Below, in pieces: positions 10,149 to 22,519 of a DNA stretch of 64,000 bases. The stretch covers positions 20,255,967 to 20,319,966 of the forward strand of contig CM068373.1 of NCBI GenBank assembly GCA_034769895.1, read 5' to 3'. A program made the position numbers and the translations under genes. Numbering within the stretch: position 1 is the first letter of the stretch; each line of letters starts with the position of its first letter. A model generated the notes under the pieces. The model made no database searches, was not told where the DNA came from, and saw only the letters and a program-made list of their open reading frames with translations. The DNA is from Magicicada septendecula. Its lineage: Eukaryota; Arthropoda; Insecta; Hemiptera; Cicadidae.

Positions 10149-13100
10149 GTGTGCATGTCATCACATTCCACAAAACTAAAAAACAGAGTACTTGCATACT
10201 TTCATGACATGGAAGCACATAAGCAAGGTCGAGATGTGATGTTAATATTTAATAATGATGTTGGATTAGCTCTGAAGAAAGCTTGTGAATACGATGCAGA
10301 TAGTGACGCTATTCATCTTGCTAAAGCAGCAAATATAGTTAGAAGAGACATCTTTAAAATGAAAAACCCCTTCAATGGATCATTTGAAAAAACCTGTCAG
10401 GAAGACTCCGTACCAGCATCTCTGTTAGCACTGGTTGCTATGGTTACAAATGGTCCAAATATTAAAGCACAGTCAAGTATTTCAACAATACCACAACCTA
10501 TCCTTACTGTTGCACAGTTACTAATGTATAACAGTTTGGTGAGACGTCGGGAGTGTCATTCTGGAACAGTCTACAAGCACAATCAAGGACGGGAAACACC
10601 TTTGCCTATATACTTAGATATTTTAATTCACACAAAAACTCGCAAGCATGAACTAGTTGAAGACCTTCACGAGCTCGGATTAAGCATATCATATGACCGA
10701 GTGCTAGACATTTCATCAGAACTTGGAAATGAAATATGTTATCTGTATCACATGGAAAATGCTGTTGTTCCTCTTTAGTTAAAAGGAGGGCTTTTCACAA
10801 CAAGTGCGGTTGATAATATTGACCACAATCCAAGTTCTACTACAGCTCATGATTCTTTCCATGGTACAGGAATATCCCTATTTCAACATCCAGATGGTAA
10901 TTCCAGAGGGACTGATCGAACTAGGACTTCAAGTCCTTTTGTCTTGAAGGCAACCAAACATCTTCCTGAAACCTACACAAGTGTTACCCCTGTTCCTCCT
11001 ATTAGAACTGACTGTCCTTTGCCAACAGTACAAGAACACTTTGTTGACTACCAACTGTCGTCGAAAGATATGGTTAAAGAATACACCTGGCTGAAGCATG
11101 TAAAAACTGTTTTGGCTGCTGACAACCTACAAGGGGATGAAATAATCACCTGGGCAGCATACAACGCTAGTCAACAAGTCAATAAACCTAAAGAATGTGA
11201 TTTAACAATTTCTTCATTGCTTCCTCTATTTCCAGACCATGCTACATCAGTGGCCATGATTTGCCATTCAATGGATATTGTTAAGACAGCAATTGATCGG
11301 CTTAATCCGGGGCAGATTCCTGTCATTGCATTTGACCAGCCACTCTACGCATTGGCAAAACAAATCCAGTGGAACTGGCCAACAACTCATGGTGAAGGTC
11401 AATTTGTTATACTGTTTGGTGGGCTTCATATCGAGATGGCAGTTCTCAAGGTTCTTGGAAATCTCTTCGATGAAATTGGATGGACTGAAGCACTTGTTCA
11501 GGCTGATATTACAACAGCTGGAAAAGCGGATTCATTTGTAAAGGGTTCCCATGTAACTCGTACCCGCAGGGCTCATCAAATCACAGCCAGTAGCCTATAT
11601 TTACTTATGCAGCAGGCTTACATTGACTACAGCCAACACATAGAGCATAGCAGTCAAGTTAAGTCATTTGAAGAGTGGTGTAAAGAAAGAGTTGATGTAT
11701 GTCCCCAATTTAGATTCTGGTTTATCGTTCTAAAACTAGAACTCCTTTTGTTGACTTTTGTTAGAGCAATACGAGAAGGAGATTTTCAGCTCTATGTAAA
11801 GGCGCTATCCAGTATTGTTCCCTGGTTCTTTTCTCTTGACCATACTCACTATACGAGATGGATTCCTGTCCACTTACATGACATGATTTCACTTAAACAG
11901 AATCACCTTGCCACCTATGAAGAATTCATGAAAGGAAAGTTTGTCACCAAAAAATCAAGTAGGGCATTCTCTGCTATTGCTATTGATCAGCCCCATGAAC
12001 AAAATAACGCATCAGCCAAAGGTGATGGAGGAGCTGTAGGCCTAACAGAAAACTCAAAAGCTCTGCTTCGTTGGATGGTGTCTGGACCTGAGATGGCCTG
12101 CTTAGTTTGAAGAATTTAATTCTACCAAGACAGAGAGATGGGAAAAAGATGAGCATCACCACGAAGCTAACAAGCATTCACAGATGGCATTTGCAAAAGA
12201 TGTCACATCTCTGTCTCATGTAATGCAAGATCTGGGAAACCCATTCAGTGAAAACAGCTCTGATCTTCTGGTACTTGACAGCAGAAATATTGTAAATACA
12301 GCAGTTTCAGACACATTGTTAAATATTGAAAAAATTGGAATTGAACAGTATGAGTTATATGTCAGCGAGAGGCTTATTAATAAAACTGAACGTATATCAG
12401 ATCCTATTAAGCGGAATAACCTACACCTCTTCAGCCGTCCTACAGTTCGTGAAAAGTCTAATAAACAGTTACAGTTGACATCACTAAAGAATGACTGCTC
12501 GTTGTTCTCTAGATTGTACATTGCATCACAGATACGTAATGGAGATTTGGATGAGTTCTTTAGACACGAGAACCAAGCTTATCCTCCAGCACTGTCGAAG
12601 CTGGGGAGTCTAAGAACCGGAACAAAGTCAGATTTATTGACTTGTCTTGAAGGACTCGCACCTACTAGCACTACCAAACCAACAGCAGAAATTACAATCA
12701 TTGACGGTGCTACAACTGTCAACATGCTGTGACCAGGATTGGCAAAAACATTTGAAGATTATGCCAATACTGTATTCATACCCTACATCAAAGCTCAGCT
12801 TCAACATGTAAGAAGGATAGATATCATCTGGGACATGTACATGTCTGACAGCTTGAAGAGTGACACAGCAAAAGGGGAAAAGGTGTTCGAAAGCATGTTG
12901 AACCAAGAAGTTCACTTCCTAAAAACTGGGAGGAGTTTCTCCGGGTTGATGAAAATAAGACTGAATTGTTCTCTTTCTTGGCTACAACATTAGCAGCTAT
13001 TTCCATGGACAAGCAGGTGATTACCACAATTGGTAGCGATGTTCTTACTATAAATCGTCAAGATGTCTTAGAACTGGCTCCATGCACACATGAAGAAGCT

Positions 13101-13889
13101 GACACTCGACTCCTACTTCATTTATGTGATGCTGTGCAGCAAGGATATACCAAAGCCGAAATACGCACTGTGGACACCGATGTTTTAGTTCTTGCCATCT
13201 TATCAGCACAACGTCTAAACATTGAGGAACTGTGGGTTGCTTTTGGAGTGGGAAAGAACTACCGGATCTTCGTTGCTCATGACTTAGCAAGATCTTTGGG
13301 TCGTGATCATTGTACTGCCTTACCATTGTTTCACATAATAACTGGGTGTGACACTGTATCCTTCTTTGGAGGAAGAGGCAAAAAGACTGCATGGGACACC
13401 TGGAATGCATATCAAGACATCACCGCTACTTTTTGTGCATTGGCTGACAGACCTACTCAGCAGACTGTACAAGATATGCTGAAACCATTGGAGAGATTTA
13501 TAGTTTTGCTATATGACCGTACTAGCAGCGACAAATGTGTTAATGATGCAAGAAAACACCTGTTTACTCAGAAAGGTAGAGCAATTGACAATCTGCCTCC
13601 TTCACAAGATGCTCTCATTCAGCATACAAAGAGAGCTGTCTACCAGGCTGGTTGCTGCTGGGCTCAAATTATGGTCGCAACCCCAGTGCTTCTGTCAACA
13701 GGTGATTGGGGTTGGAAGAAGAAGGTTGAAGGTGGATGGGAAATATCTTGGACAACCCTACCAGAGGCTTCGCAAGCATGCAGGGAACTCATAAGATGTG
13801 GCTGCAAGAAAGGCTGCACACGACAGTGTCAATGTAAGAAGGCTACAGTGTACCGCTTTTGTGCTTGTGGTGCTCTTTGTACTGAGTGA
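10149..13889 (+). pseudogene. Transposon protein with FEN1/XPG-like pattern and CXC-like tail, broken
   Basis: One long protein can be followed through 10149-10778, 10944-12110, about 12106-12732, 12733-12900 and about 12903-13889. Breaks are an in-frame TAG at 10776, a frameshift near 12100, an in-frame TGA at 12730 and a frameshift near 12900. It resembles a widespread uncharacterised protein of invertebrate transposons; AVDNIDHNPSSTTAHDSFHG is its hallmark near 10810. In the last segment HEEADTRLLLH, TVDTDVLVLA and ITGCDTVSFFGGRGKKTAW recall the acidic metal site and GCD/G-x-G region of FEN1/XPG nucleases (inference). The end holds a cysteine cluster, CGCKKGC, CQCKKA and CACG, like CXC (tesmin/TSO1) motifs. 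Presumably it once catalysed transposition; four breaks make it inactive. Confidence 0.75.
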
Positions 13890-14109
13890 TATCAGATTTT
13901 GAATCTAATCATTATCTATTATATCTAATCTATTATGTGTTTATCTATCAGAATTCTATACAATACAGACAATGCAGTATTAGTATTTCCATTAAATAAT
14001 CCATCAACATTTGTTATAAATAGAATATAAATAAAATATGGTATATATTATTAAAAATAGCACACTACGTGCACTAAACAACAATTACTCGCCACTGCTT
14101 TAATAGCTG

Positions 14110-14247
14110 TCATTTAACATCATCAAATAACATTTAAAAGGAGCACATAAAAAATATTCAGAAGCGCCATTTTGAATGTCCGCCATTACTGCAATAGGCG
14201 AAATCTGAGATGGCCTCATATCCAAAATTAAATCTTCATATATGTAG
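14110..14247 (-). repeat. Right TIR, inner part
   Basis: Reverse complement of the inner two thirds of the left TIR, including GTCCGCCATT and CATATCCAAAATTAAA. Its outer third resumes at 15432 after a 1.18-kb insertion. Confidence 0.85.
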
Positions 14248-14249
14248 TA

Positions 14250-15429
14250 CAGTACAACTTGTCATATCCGGACTAATATGGCGACCGGCCGATCCGGATA
14301 TGGAAAAATCCGGATATCACAAGGTCATTTACAAATACCGTATTTTCTCGCATAATTAACGCACTTTTATGATGATAAATGCCAGCGAAAATTTCGGGTG
14401 CGTGAATTATTCAAGGATTTCAGATATACCCAAATTTCATTTGAAATTTATTGACATTTAAAAGATGCATTAAATATACTGTATTATACACAAAATCAGT
14501 TCAACTCATTGAAGTTATCGTCATTTGGCGTAAAATTATGGTTGAGTTTTCTTCTGAACAATCAAATAGAGTACATTAGGCAAGTTGGAGTTAATGATGT
14601 TAATAATACGATAGAGAAAACTAATAAATAATCAATTTTTTTATACCGTGGAGGGGTATATATAACGATTCATAATATGTCGTCATATCTGAGCGTTATA
14701 TGAAAGGGACAGACTGTGCGCCGTAAGCAAGACAGAGAGCGTATAATAAGCAACTATCTCACTCTAACTTCGTCACAGTGAAGCACGCGGTCGGATCAGA
14801 CATGAATTTTATTCAATTCATTTTTGCAGTTCAACCTGCGATAACTTCAAAACCAATAAATATACAGCAATTCTGAAAACTGCATTGTGTTCAGTAATTA
14901 AAGCTCTATAAGTAGCCAAAATCTCAATTAATATAATTAACAATTACAGAAGATGCACAGAAGAAGAACGTGTTTTTTTAGATGTTTCTATTGGTTTAGC
15001 ATTTGTATTTGTACACTGTACTCTTTAAAATACAAAAAGTAAAATTGGTTAAAAAGTTTTACTTACAGTACGCCTACATCAGTTTTTGAAAACGTTTGTG
15101 ATTTTCGGCTGCTTCACACAATGCACACGTTTTTTGGAAGCCATGAAGCCAAAGTGAGTTGACCTAACGCCGCTGTGTCAGCTGGACGCAAGCTAAGACT
15201 CAGTTGCCCCAAATAAAGTATTTCAATTGTAAAAACTTAAATATTCAAAAAAAAACCATATGGCAGAATGACGTAAGTGTAGTGAAGAAAAAGTGGTGAA
15301 CTGCCAATGATGTAGTATCTTTACATCCCTAACCATTTCGCTAACCAAAATTACAAAAATTAGTTTGGAGATACATCTGGATATGGGAGGTTCCGGATAT
15401 CACAGGTCCGGATGTGACAGGTTGTACTG
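14250..15429. mobile_element. Non-autonomous pogo/Tigger-like MITE
   Basis: The termini are CAGTACAACTTGTCATATCC and its near reverse complement ending GTCCGGATGTGACAGGTTGTACTG. TA lies directly outside each end (14248-14249 and 15430-15431), as for Tc1/mariner and pogo insertions. Subterminal copies of the GGATATCACA/GATCCGGATATGG motif lie at both ends. No transposase is recognisable inside. Removing the element with one TA restores the right TIR of the host transposon. Confidence 0.85.
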
Positions 15430-15431
15430 TA

Positions 15432-15496
15432 TATGTGCCCCAAGTTGTATGCTTCTATCATTAAAGGCACAATTATTTCACCTATCTGCAGTACTA
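15432..15496 (-). repeat. Right TIR, outer part
   Basis: Reverse complement of the outer third of the left TIR, ending CTGCAGTACTA at 15496. It continues the TIR interrupted at 14247. Confidence 0.85.
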
Positions 15497-15499
15497 ACC

Positions 15500-16332
15500 A
15501 CACAATAATGTAGTCTAATACGTATTTTATTTGTGTGTGTGTGTGCGCTCGCGTGCGTGCGTCTTAGGTTGGAGGGGGGAGAATGGAACATTAAAAAACT
15601 GCTTTATGTTATGAATGTTTAAGCCTACAAATTGTTATTGTTATTACTATTGTTGTTATGTTTTTACTATAAAATATTCATATTATTTTAATATTATTTT
15701 CTTAAGGAGTACGAACACATCAGCCTACCCACACATTAGGTGGAAACGTAAAAACAGACAGATGTACATATAAATAAGAGGTTGCATTAGTTCAGACATA
15801 GATCTGTTTATATGTGTCAGCCAAAACAGTAGTACGTTTTGTAAACAAACGCTGCTGAGCTATTAAAAATTAGGAATGTCATTTGACCTTGAATACTCTC
15901 TTGGCGGGAATCTGATGAATGACAAATCTCAGTGCTGGTGATCTGTGGTGTTACGCTGAATAGACACAACACATCACGCTACACAGCAGTGGCTGACATG
16001 TATTAACCATTTATGAGTTCGCGATACAACAGCTCAGACTAAACTGTGCACAATATTTGTAGAAAAGACTGACGTGTGTGACGTAGACGCCAGGTTACAA
16101 AATGCATCTTTCATTCCCGCCAGAAATTTAATCACATTTCTTGTTTATTTTGACTCATCAAAATAAACATTCTGTGCGTTTACCATGTTCCAGTGTCCTT
16201 CATACTTCATAAACACTTGAGAAATTTTATTGTTTCTTACAGAGGCACCCTTAGGGGTGTCCAGCAGGTGTAATTGCACATAAGCTGCTTGGCTCATCTT
16301 TAACAAAAATGAGGACAAAAATAAAACGAATA

Positions 16333-16368
<36 letters not shown>

Positions 16369-16524
16369 GAGGGGGGAGAGTAAGAAAATGAGAGAGTTAG
16401 ACAGACAGAGGTTAGCTGTATACATTTTTCGCCATACTTCATTTAGAAGTCGCATGACATAATTTGCATAGACCATCAATTAAACAAGCGGCCAGCACGT
16501 CGCACTCTACATATAATGCGACAC
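15500..16524. other. Unassigned spacer with GT and GA simple repeats
   Basis: A short GT/GC-rich tract lies at about 15531-15560 and a GA microsatellite at 16335-16364. No gene is recognised. The minus-strand open frames here are products of the GA tract or chance. Confidence 0.4.
16335..16364. repeat. (GA)n microsatellite
   Basis: About 15 uninterrupted GA units. Confidence 0.95.
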
Positions 16525-18913
16525 CAGTGGCGTAGCTAGGCTTTTTGACGCCCGGAGCAAGGAGATCGTCGGCCGTTTTGCCTTCACAATTAATAGGGGA
16601 CAAAAGAACAAAAATGAAGGCCCATCCACTGAACAAAGTACTTAATAAATGCAAATATGTAGATTTTTGTATGAAAACCAGTCCAGCAAACGTCTTAAGA
16701 ATATTTGTTAAGTCAAAATTAAGAAATTACATATTATAATATTACCGGTATTCAGTTTCTAACATTTATTATTTAGACTATAAAAAATATAGTAATATAC
16801 CAAATTTATAACATAAAAATGTTCTAATGAACATACAAATTCCTTATAGGTATAAATCGCATCTTCAAAACAATATCCTAAAGCAACATAAAGTTAAACA
16901 AAGAACTACATTAAAAGTAATCAAATAAATCACTTACCATTACAGGTTTATGGTTTCGTCTTCTATCAATAAAGACTTAATATTTATTTGTAATATTTAA
17001 TAAATATTTAAAACGAGACATTTCAAAACGTAACTTTCCAGGTCTTAATTGCTGTAAAGTCGGTTATTAAATCAGTATAACCTAAAGACGGAGCAATGTC
17101 GTTTTCAACTAAGAGTATCCGTAGATTTGATACCCTGTCTTGAGATATTGTTAATCGTAGGTATGATTTTTAAGTTTACTAAACGATCTTTCACTGGTAA
17201 AGTAAGAAAATTTTTTAAATCTATCGCTAGTGTTTTGTAGGCTTCTAATCCCATTGAAAAAATGTACTGTAGCAGTCCCTGAGTGTAAAGTCCATTTGTT
17301 CTCCTTTAACCTTTGCCGTTTTTAATAAAAGTATGACGTCTTTTAAGTCACTGAACAATTCTTCACTGTTTAGGTCATGTGGATACAGTTTTGCAAGCAC
17401 TGTGCACTTAATATTGATTTGGCAAAGCTGTTTCTTAAAATGTATACCCCCATCATTTACGTACGCCTCAAATTTATAGAGGAACCCACAGCGTTTTTCT
17501 AACTCTTTTTAATGTAGAGAAACGCCTTGAAATTTTAACTGACAGTTTGTCCAAAATTTCTATTAGAGAACGTAGCATTTCTTGCCGAACGGTTAAGGCA
17601 GAATTGTCTGGATACTCCCCTGGCATCGTGTGCTTCCTTCTTATTCTTTTTGTGATACTGACATCCCATTCATTACATACCTGCTCGGCCTTAGAAATGA
17701 CATTGTCACACAGCTCATTCCTCCAAACGTTTAAATTGTCCGTTAGCTTCTCCAGACGTGTTAATGCTTGACTAAAGCTTATTTCTTTGGTCTGCAAGAT
17801 TTTATGGTTTTTGTCTATAGAAGAAAGAATATACGTCCAGAAAAAGACCAAGGTCACAAAATTAAAGTTTTCTATCGCATTAATTATTATTGCTGCATCT
17901 TCCCTCGTATCAATTGTTTCAGTCGGTGTATTCCTTTCTCCAGTGCAGCGATCATTTCATCCAGCTGAGTGGATATTACTTTCACCACATCTGCTTCTGA
18001 ACTCCACCTGGTACCACAATATCTTTAAGAATAATTTATACGAAGTCTTTAAGAACACTCAATTTATAAGTGGAACAGGAAAAGAAGGTGAATAGACGTT
18101 CTAGTGTCCCAAAAATGTCACTGACTGAACATTTACATGAGCTGCTGAACTCGAACCAAGTTAAGTGAATGGTTGTCACAAGGAACAAACATAGTTAGTG
18201 GATTCAAAACTAATATTCTCTTTTGAACTCTTGAATGGATACTAGCAATTGTTGTTTGATTGCCATACGACAGATCTCTGCAATCGCTACGATTCAATCC
18301 ATCACTCTCAAGTTTACTTGTAATAGATTGTGTGATCCCCTCCGCTGTTTTCACTTTTAAAGAAATAAAATCTATGAAGTATTAGTATGATGTCATACAC
18401 GTGAAGTATTATAGATATACCCATAAGACACACAAACCAAAAACAAACCACACAATCAAGATACTCATCGACGATCAACACGTTCGCTGAGTTGAACTGG
18501 GAAAAATTGCACATACCTAGCCCACGTAACGTTTTTTTTGCAAATAATATATTCGTCTGTATACGAACAGCAATTAACATTATCTATACAAAGCTAATAC
18601 TGTATGATTATCAGTTCTCCTTTCCAGCATAGCAACTCACTACAAAATCACCACAAATTTGTTACCATAATGAACCGTAATTACGATGCTTCAGCATAAA
18701 TAGATTAGTACTGTTTATCACGCAAGGTTTATGACAACAGAGAAGTTGGCTGGTTATGCTTCTTTTATGAAAGGAATAGTCATATCAAAGAAACAAGTTG
18801 TTTGTAGTTTTATAAATTGAAAACAATTTTTTCAAGACTATGCTCACTTTGCCGCCCTCCTTGCTATGCCGCCCGGGGCGGCTGGCCCCTTGGCCCCCCT
18901 TCATACGCCTCTG
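16525..18913 (-). mobile_element. hAT-type DNA transposon relic
   Basis: The left end CAGTGGCGTAGCTAGG and the right end, whose complement reads CAGAGGCGTATG, are hAT-type termini. Both sides carry a perfect 8-bp target duplication, TGCGACAC (16517-16524 and 18914-18921). A decayed ZMYM1-type transposase runs on the minus strand inside. At 2389 bp the element lacks the N-terminal part of the transposase. Confidence 0.9.
17036..18357 (-). pseudogene. hAT transposase (ZMYM1-like) pseudogene
   Basis: From 18354 leftwards the minus strand reads NRSDCRDLSYGNQ and then FVPCDNHSLNLV, the NxxxCRGxSYDNxxxM and PCxxHSLNL motifs of ZMYM1/DUF4371-type hAT transposases. A coiled segment (17857-17474) follows with SQALTRLEKLTDNLNVWRNE and KRIRRKHTMPGE. 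The C-terminal dimerisation part survives as SQDRVSNLRILLVENDIA and DLITDFTAIKTWKV near 17160-17040, after several stops. The YGN in place of YDN changes a conserved acidic residue. The N-terminal zinc-finger region is not found. Inactive. Confidence 0.8.
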
Positions 18914-19008
18914 TGCGACACAATATGTTAGGTTTGTACAGTTCACATAAGTTTCTTTTTGGTAACTACTGTATTACTTTTTATAATGTTTACTTGAGTA
19001 CTTTATAA

Positions 19009-20490
19009 TTTATAACAAATGTGTTACATTGCGTTATAATCATTTATTTAAGTACTAAATAGGCCTGTAATGCGAGCGCTGATGTTGCTTACTATAGACC
19101 TAAGTCTATGTAGACCTACCTGTGCTTCGTATTAGGTTACTAATTAATGATTTTACTGCATGTTCATAATAGTTATGTTATATCTTATAATGTGTATTTT
19201 ATAATCATTCAAGGAATTTCGTATTCTGTTAAATAACCGTATTTATTTACTTTTGTACGAAAATTGTGTGTTAATGCTTGTTAATTTGTTTGTTCCCTTG
19301 TAACCATAAAACGGCTGGACCAGTTTTGATGCACGAGATATGAAGTCACTTGTCTTGATTTTAGAAGCGTCAGCAAAGATATAACATTTTGGAAAACAAA
19401 TTGGCGGACGCTACAAACCATATTATGTAAAATTTAGGCAAACTTGTCAGGCTACGAGTTATTTTTATTAATAAAGAGCGTATTAAAAGATGGTTACAAC
19501 AAATGCATTGCGTTCAGTAATGTGTGTTACACTGATTTTCGTAAGTATGTTACAATTGTTGGACTATGTCTTCATGTCAATGACCTTTACGTTAGTAATT
19601 TATTGTTTAAATTGCACAAGAAGAATCTATACACAACAGGTTATACGAATAATTCTTGTTACAGGTTGCATTATGGTAGGCCTACTCAGTACTAATTCAT
19701 TCTATCGGGTTGACTTCACAGAAGTATTGATGGAATAAGCCAGAGCACAAGACACTCATTTTCTTCGGTTACATTATCATCGTATTCACTGAATATTGCC
19801 TTATACGCCTCCCCATATAAATGCAATAATTGACTATTCAGGCCGTCCTCTAGAAAATTTATTCCTTTTTTCCTTAAACCAATTCATACTTTTTTCCGTA
19901 TGAGATGTCGTTGGTAATGCTTTACATTGAAACGAGACATTGCCCATAACAAGAACAGAATTGTTTTTAAGATGCGGTGTCTCTACACTATTGTTCAAAT
20001 TCTGGATCGTCCGTACCATCACTGTATTCGCAAAATTTTTTTGGCGGAAAATTGTTAGAAAAGAAGCTTTCTTAAATTCATATCCTTCAGTCCTATTACG
20101 ACTACAAGACTAGCTTTTAGTGCAGCTTGAGGTGCTTTGATAATCCTCTCCCTCCACATATTCATCTGAAAGACTCCCATTATCAGTAGCGTTAAATTTA
20201 TTATGCAGGCTATTAGGCTGCCATTCATTGAATACTGATGTAGAAATATCCAGATGTTTCTACTGTGCCCACTATGGCCATCATTAGTAGTGCAGGAACA
20301 AAGACAAAATACACGTTATAAGATGTAACAGAACTATTATGAACATGTAGCCATCATTAATTAGTTACCTAATACGAAGCACAAGTAGGCCTACATAGAC
20401 TTATACCAAGCAACATCAGCGTTCATATTACAGGCCTACTTAGTACTTAAATAAACGATTATAACGCGATGTAACACATTTGTTATAAAG
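19009..20490. mobile_element. Foldback element with ~200-bp inverted arms
   Basis: The left arm (about 19009-19212) starts TTATAACAAATGTGTTACAT and contains GTGCTTCGTATTAGGT. The right arm (about 20295-20490) is its reverse complement with scattered differences. The ~1.1-kb centre has no recognisable coding, although short open frames exist at 19444-19738. Flanking duplications are not clear, so superfamily is unassigned. Confidence 0.75.
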
Positions 20491-20704
20491 TATTATACAA
20501 TATAAAGTGCCCTGAGATTGTGTGCCAGTTGCAATGAAACAAGACCTTCGCTTTAAACTACGAAAAAAAGGGAAACGAAAAAACATGAGTTAAATGAGAC
20601 TGACATACACTATCTATACTACCCCTCTCTCTCTTTTTCTCTTTTGCTCTCTTTCTATCTATCTATTCACCTACTTATCACTTATGTAACTACTTGTATA
20701 ATTA

Positions 20705-21051
20705 CTCGTATTATAAAGAAACATTTGGGTTGAAGGTATTAGAAGTCGCCGCATACCTGTACTGGTTGTAAATCCAGGAAAAGGTTATTTTATGATACTG
20801 TTCTCTGACATGTCTGTTGTTATATAGGCTTGTGGTTTCTCCAAAGGTTATAAATGTAAGTGGCTACCAACAGTGTCTTGAGAGACATTTTTATGCAGCC
20901 CGATATTTTTATGCAGAGAATGATGCAAATGATAAGCGAGAAATGTTGTTACTTGTTTCAACAATTGCTTCACTTACTAAAAGCGGCCATAAGGCCTTGT
21001 CGTTTTTTTTACATGTATGTTTATATCTTTAAATCTATTTAATTTTGTTTA
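20705..21051 (+). repeat. Left arm of a large inverted repeat
   Basis: The stretch including GAAGTCGCCGCATACCTG, GGAAAAGGTTATTTTATGAT and AAGGCCTTGTCG recurs in reverse complement at 23336-23655. The open frame 20817-21032 inside this arm has no family I recognise; its counterpart in the other arm is disrupted. Confidence 0.75.
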
Positions 21052-22517
21052 ACATTCATTCATCAGCGTTGTTCACATCCGTATCTTACTGAAATCTACG
21101 CCTGCAAATCAAACCTCATAATACAAAATTGTTAATAATTTTCGGTGTTTCATTAAAAAAAAAAGGTATCAGAAAATGTGTTTGTTACTGAAATATTCTT
21201 CCGTTTTCAAAACAATGTGTAAAGTGTGATGGTGTAGCGGGGCATTTTTGGGCATACTTGGGGTAAGGACATAATTTGTATTTTTTTTTTATTTATAAAT
21301 AATAAATAAATAAATAATAAATAACATAATTGGCAATAGGGGCAGAAATTATAGACTTGGGGAAATTTCCTGTTTAAAACAAGAATAACAGTGGCAGCAT
21401 TGACTGTGACAATTATTTAATGATATGGTGTGGACAATAACAGCCAACAACTGTACCAAGGACAATGACGAACCCGGAAAACGTAAACACGTTACACAAC
21501 CAGACATCAGGCGATGTGTTGCGTCAGCAATTTATATAACGATGTGTGTCACCAGTTTTGTCAACAAGCCAAAAAACAGTCCACTGGCGAACAGATACAA
21601 ACTGTAGACCAATGAGAGTTGGGCGAACAACAGCAGCTTCAAAAAGTAGCGCCTGTAAATCTTCCCAGTATAACGCCATCACCACTCGCGAGTGGTATCT
21701 ATAAAAAGTTTCGGCAGTAAGTGCGGGCCCGCAAAACCATAAAATGTGAATACTATATTTTAAAACATGAACTAAAATCAAAATTTCGTATTAAAAGTGT
21801 AATTAACAGTTTATATATATAATAACAGTTCGATGATCATGGAGTGAAGTAAAGTGCGCACGTAAAACCATGTGACGGTTCCAGGAATAGTAATCGGCTT
21901 CAAATTCAGCTAAGTAGCCATGTATCAATGAGATTTTAATAAGGGTTTTTCAAAATTACTGGCGGAATGGGGAAATCAATTTTGATTTCATAATCATAAA
22001 GTATAAAATATTTAAAATGAGATCTCTAAAGTAGCTTTGTGTGTGTGTGTGTGTGTGTGTGAGAATATAGTTTTACTATAGTTTATAGTAATAAGAAGGC
22101 TGGTTTGCGTTCCCGTTATAATTCTTAAAAATGTATTTCAAGAATCTGTTATTGTAATGCGAGTAAGTAAATTAAAAGAGATTCAAGGTTATCAACAACT
22201 ATTATTCACGTTTTGTCAATTATTAATTCAAATTTTGTCTGTATGATTTTATTAACATGAAATATGAATAATAATAAAGTAATAATAACGTTTAAGTATT
22301 GATGAACATAAATGATTGTTATTATTTCAGCAACCACATTCTGTTCTCCTAGTTCGCTGAAACGAACCTTGGTAAATTATTTTCTTACAGTTGGTAAGAT
22401 GGCGCCCGAGAAATATACAATGTTTGTTAGTTAATTTTATGTGATACAAAAAGGTAAGTAGCTTCACAATGGTAATATATTAACAAATGTAAAAGGACAA
22501 ATAAACGTCATCTTCAG
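21052..22517. other. Unassigned spacer between inverted-repeat arm and Merlin pseudogene
   Basis: It contains a GT microsatellite (22038-22061) and a GC-richer patch at 21425-21730 with a TATAAAAAG box near 21702, which could be a promoter or LTR fragment. I cannot assign it. The AAAAAGGTAAGT at about 22446-22457 looks like a splice donor ahead of the Merlin coding. Confidence 0.35.
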
Positions 22518-22519
22518 AT

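Larger units (their letters stand above)
9894..15496 (+). mobile_element. DNA transposon with ~210-bp TIRs, possibly Academ-like
   Basis: The left end (9894-10104) starts TAGTACTGCAGATAGGTG. Its reverse complement forms the right end (14110-14247 continuing at 15432-15496, split by a later MITE), ending CTGCAGTACTA. Both arms share the phrase AATGGCGGACATTC. The flanks carry ACC on each side (9891-9893 and 15497-15499), a possible 3-bp target duplication. Between the arms lies a decayed transposase frame (10149-13889). Academ elements are reported with 3-4-bp duplications and an XPG-type nuclease, which fits, but I assign the superfamily tentatively. Confidence 0.75.

Noticed and set aside
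21425-21730. GC-richer patch with TATAAAAAG as a host promoter
   Set aside because: No downstream gene is recognisable; could equally be an LTR fragment.
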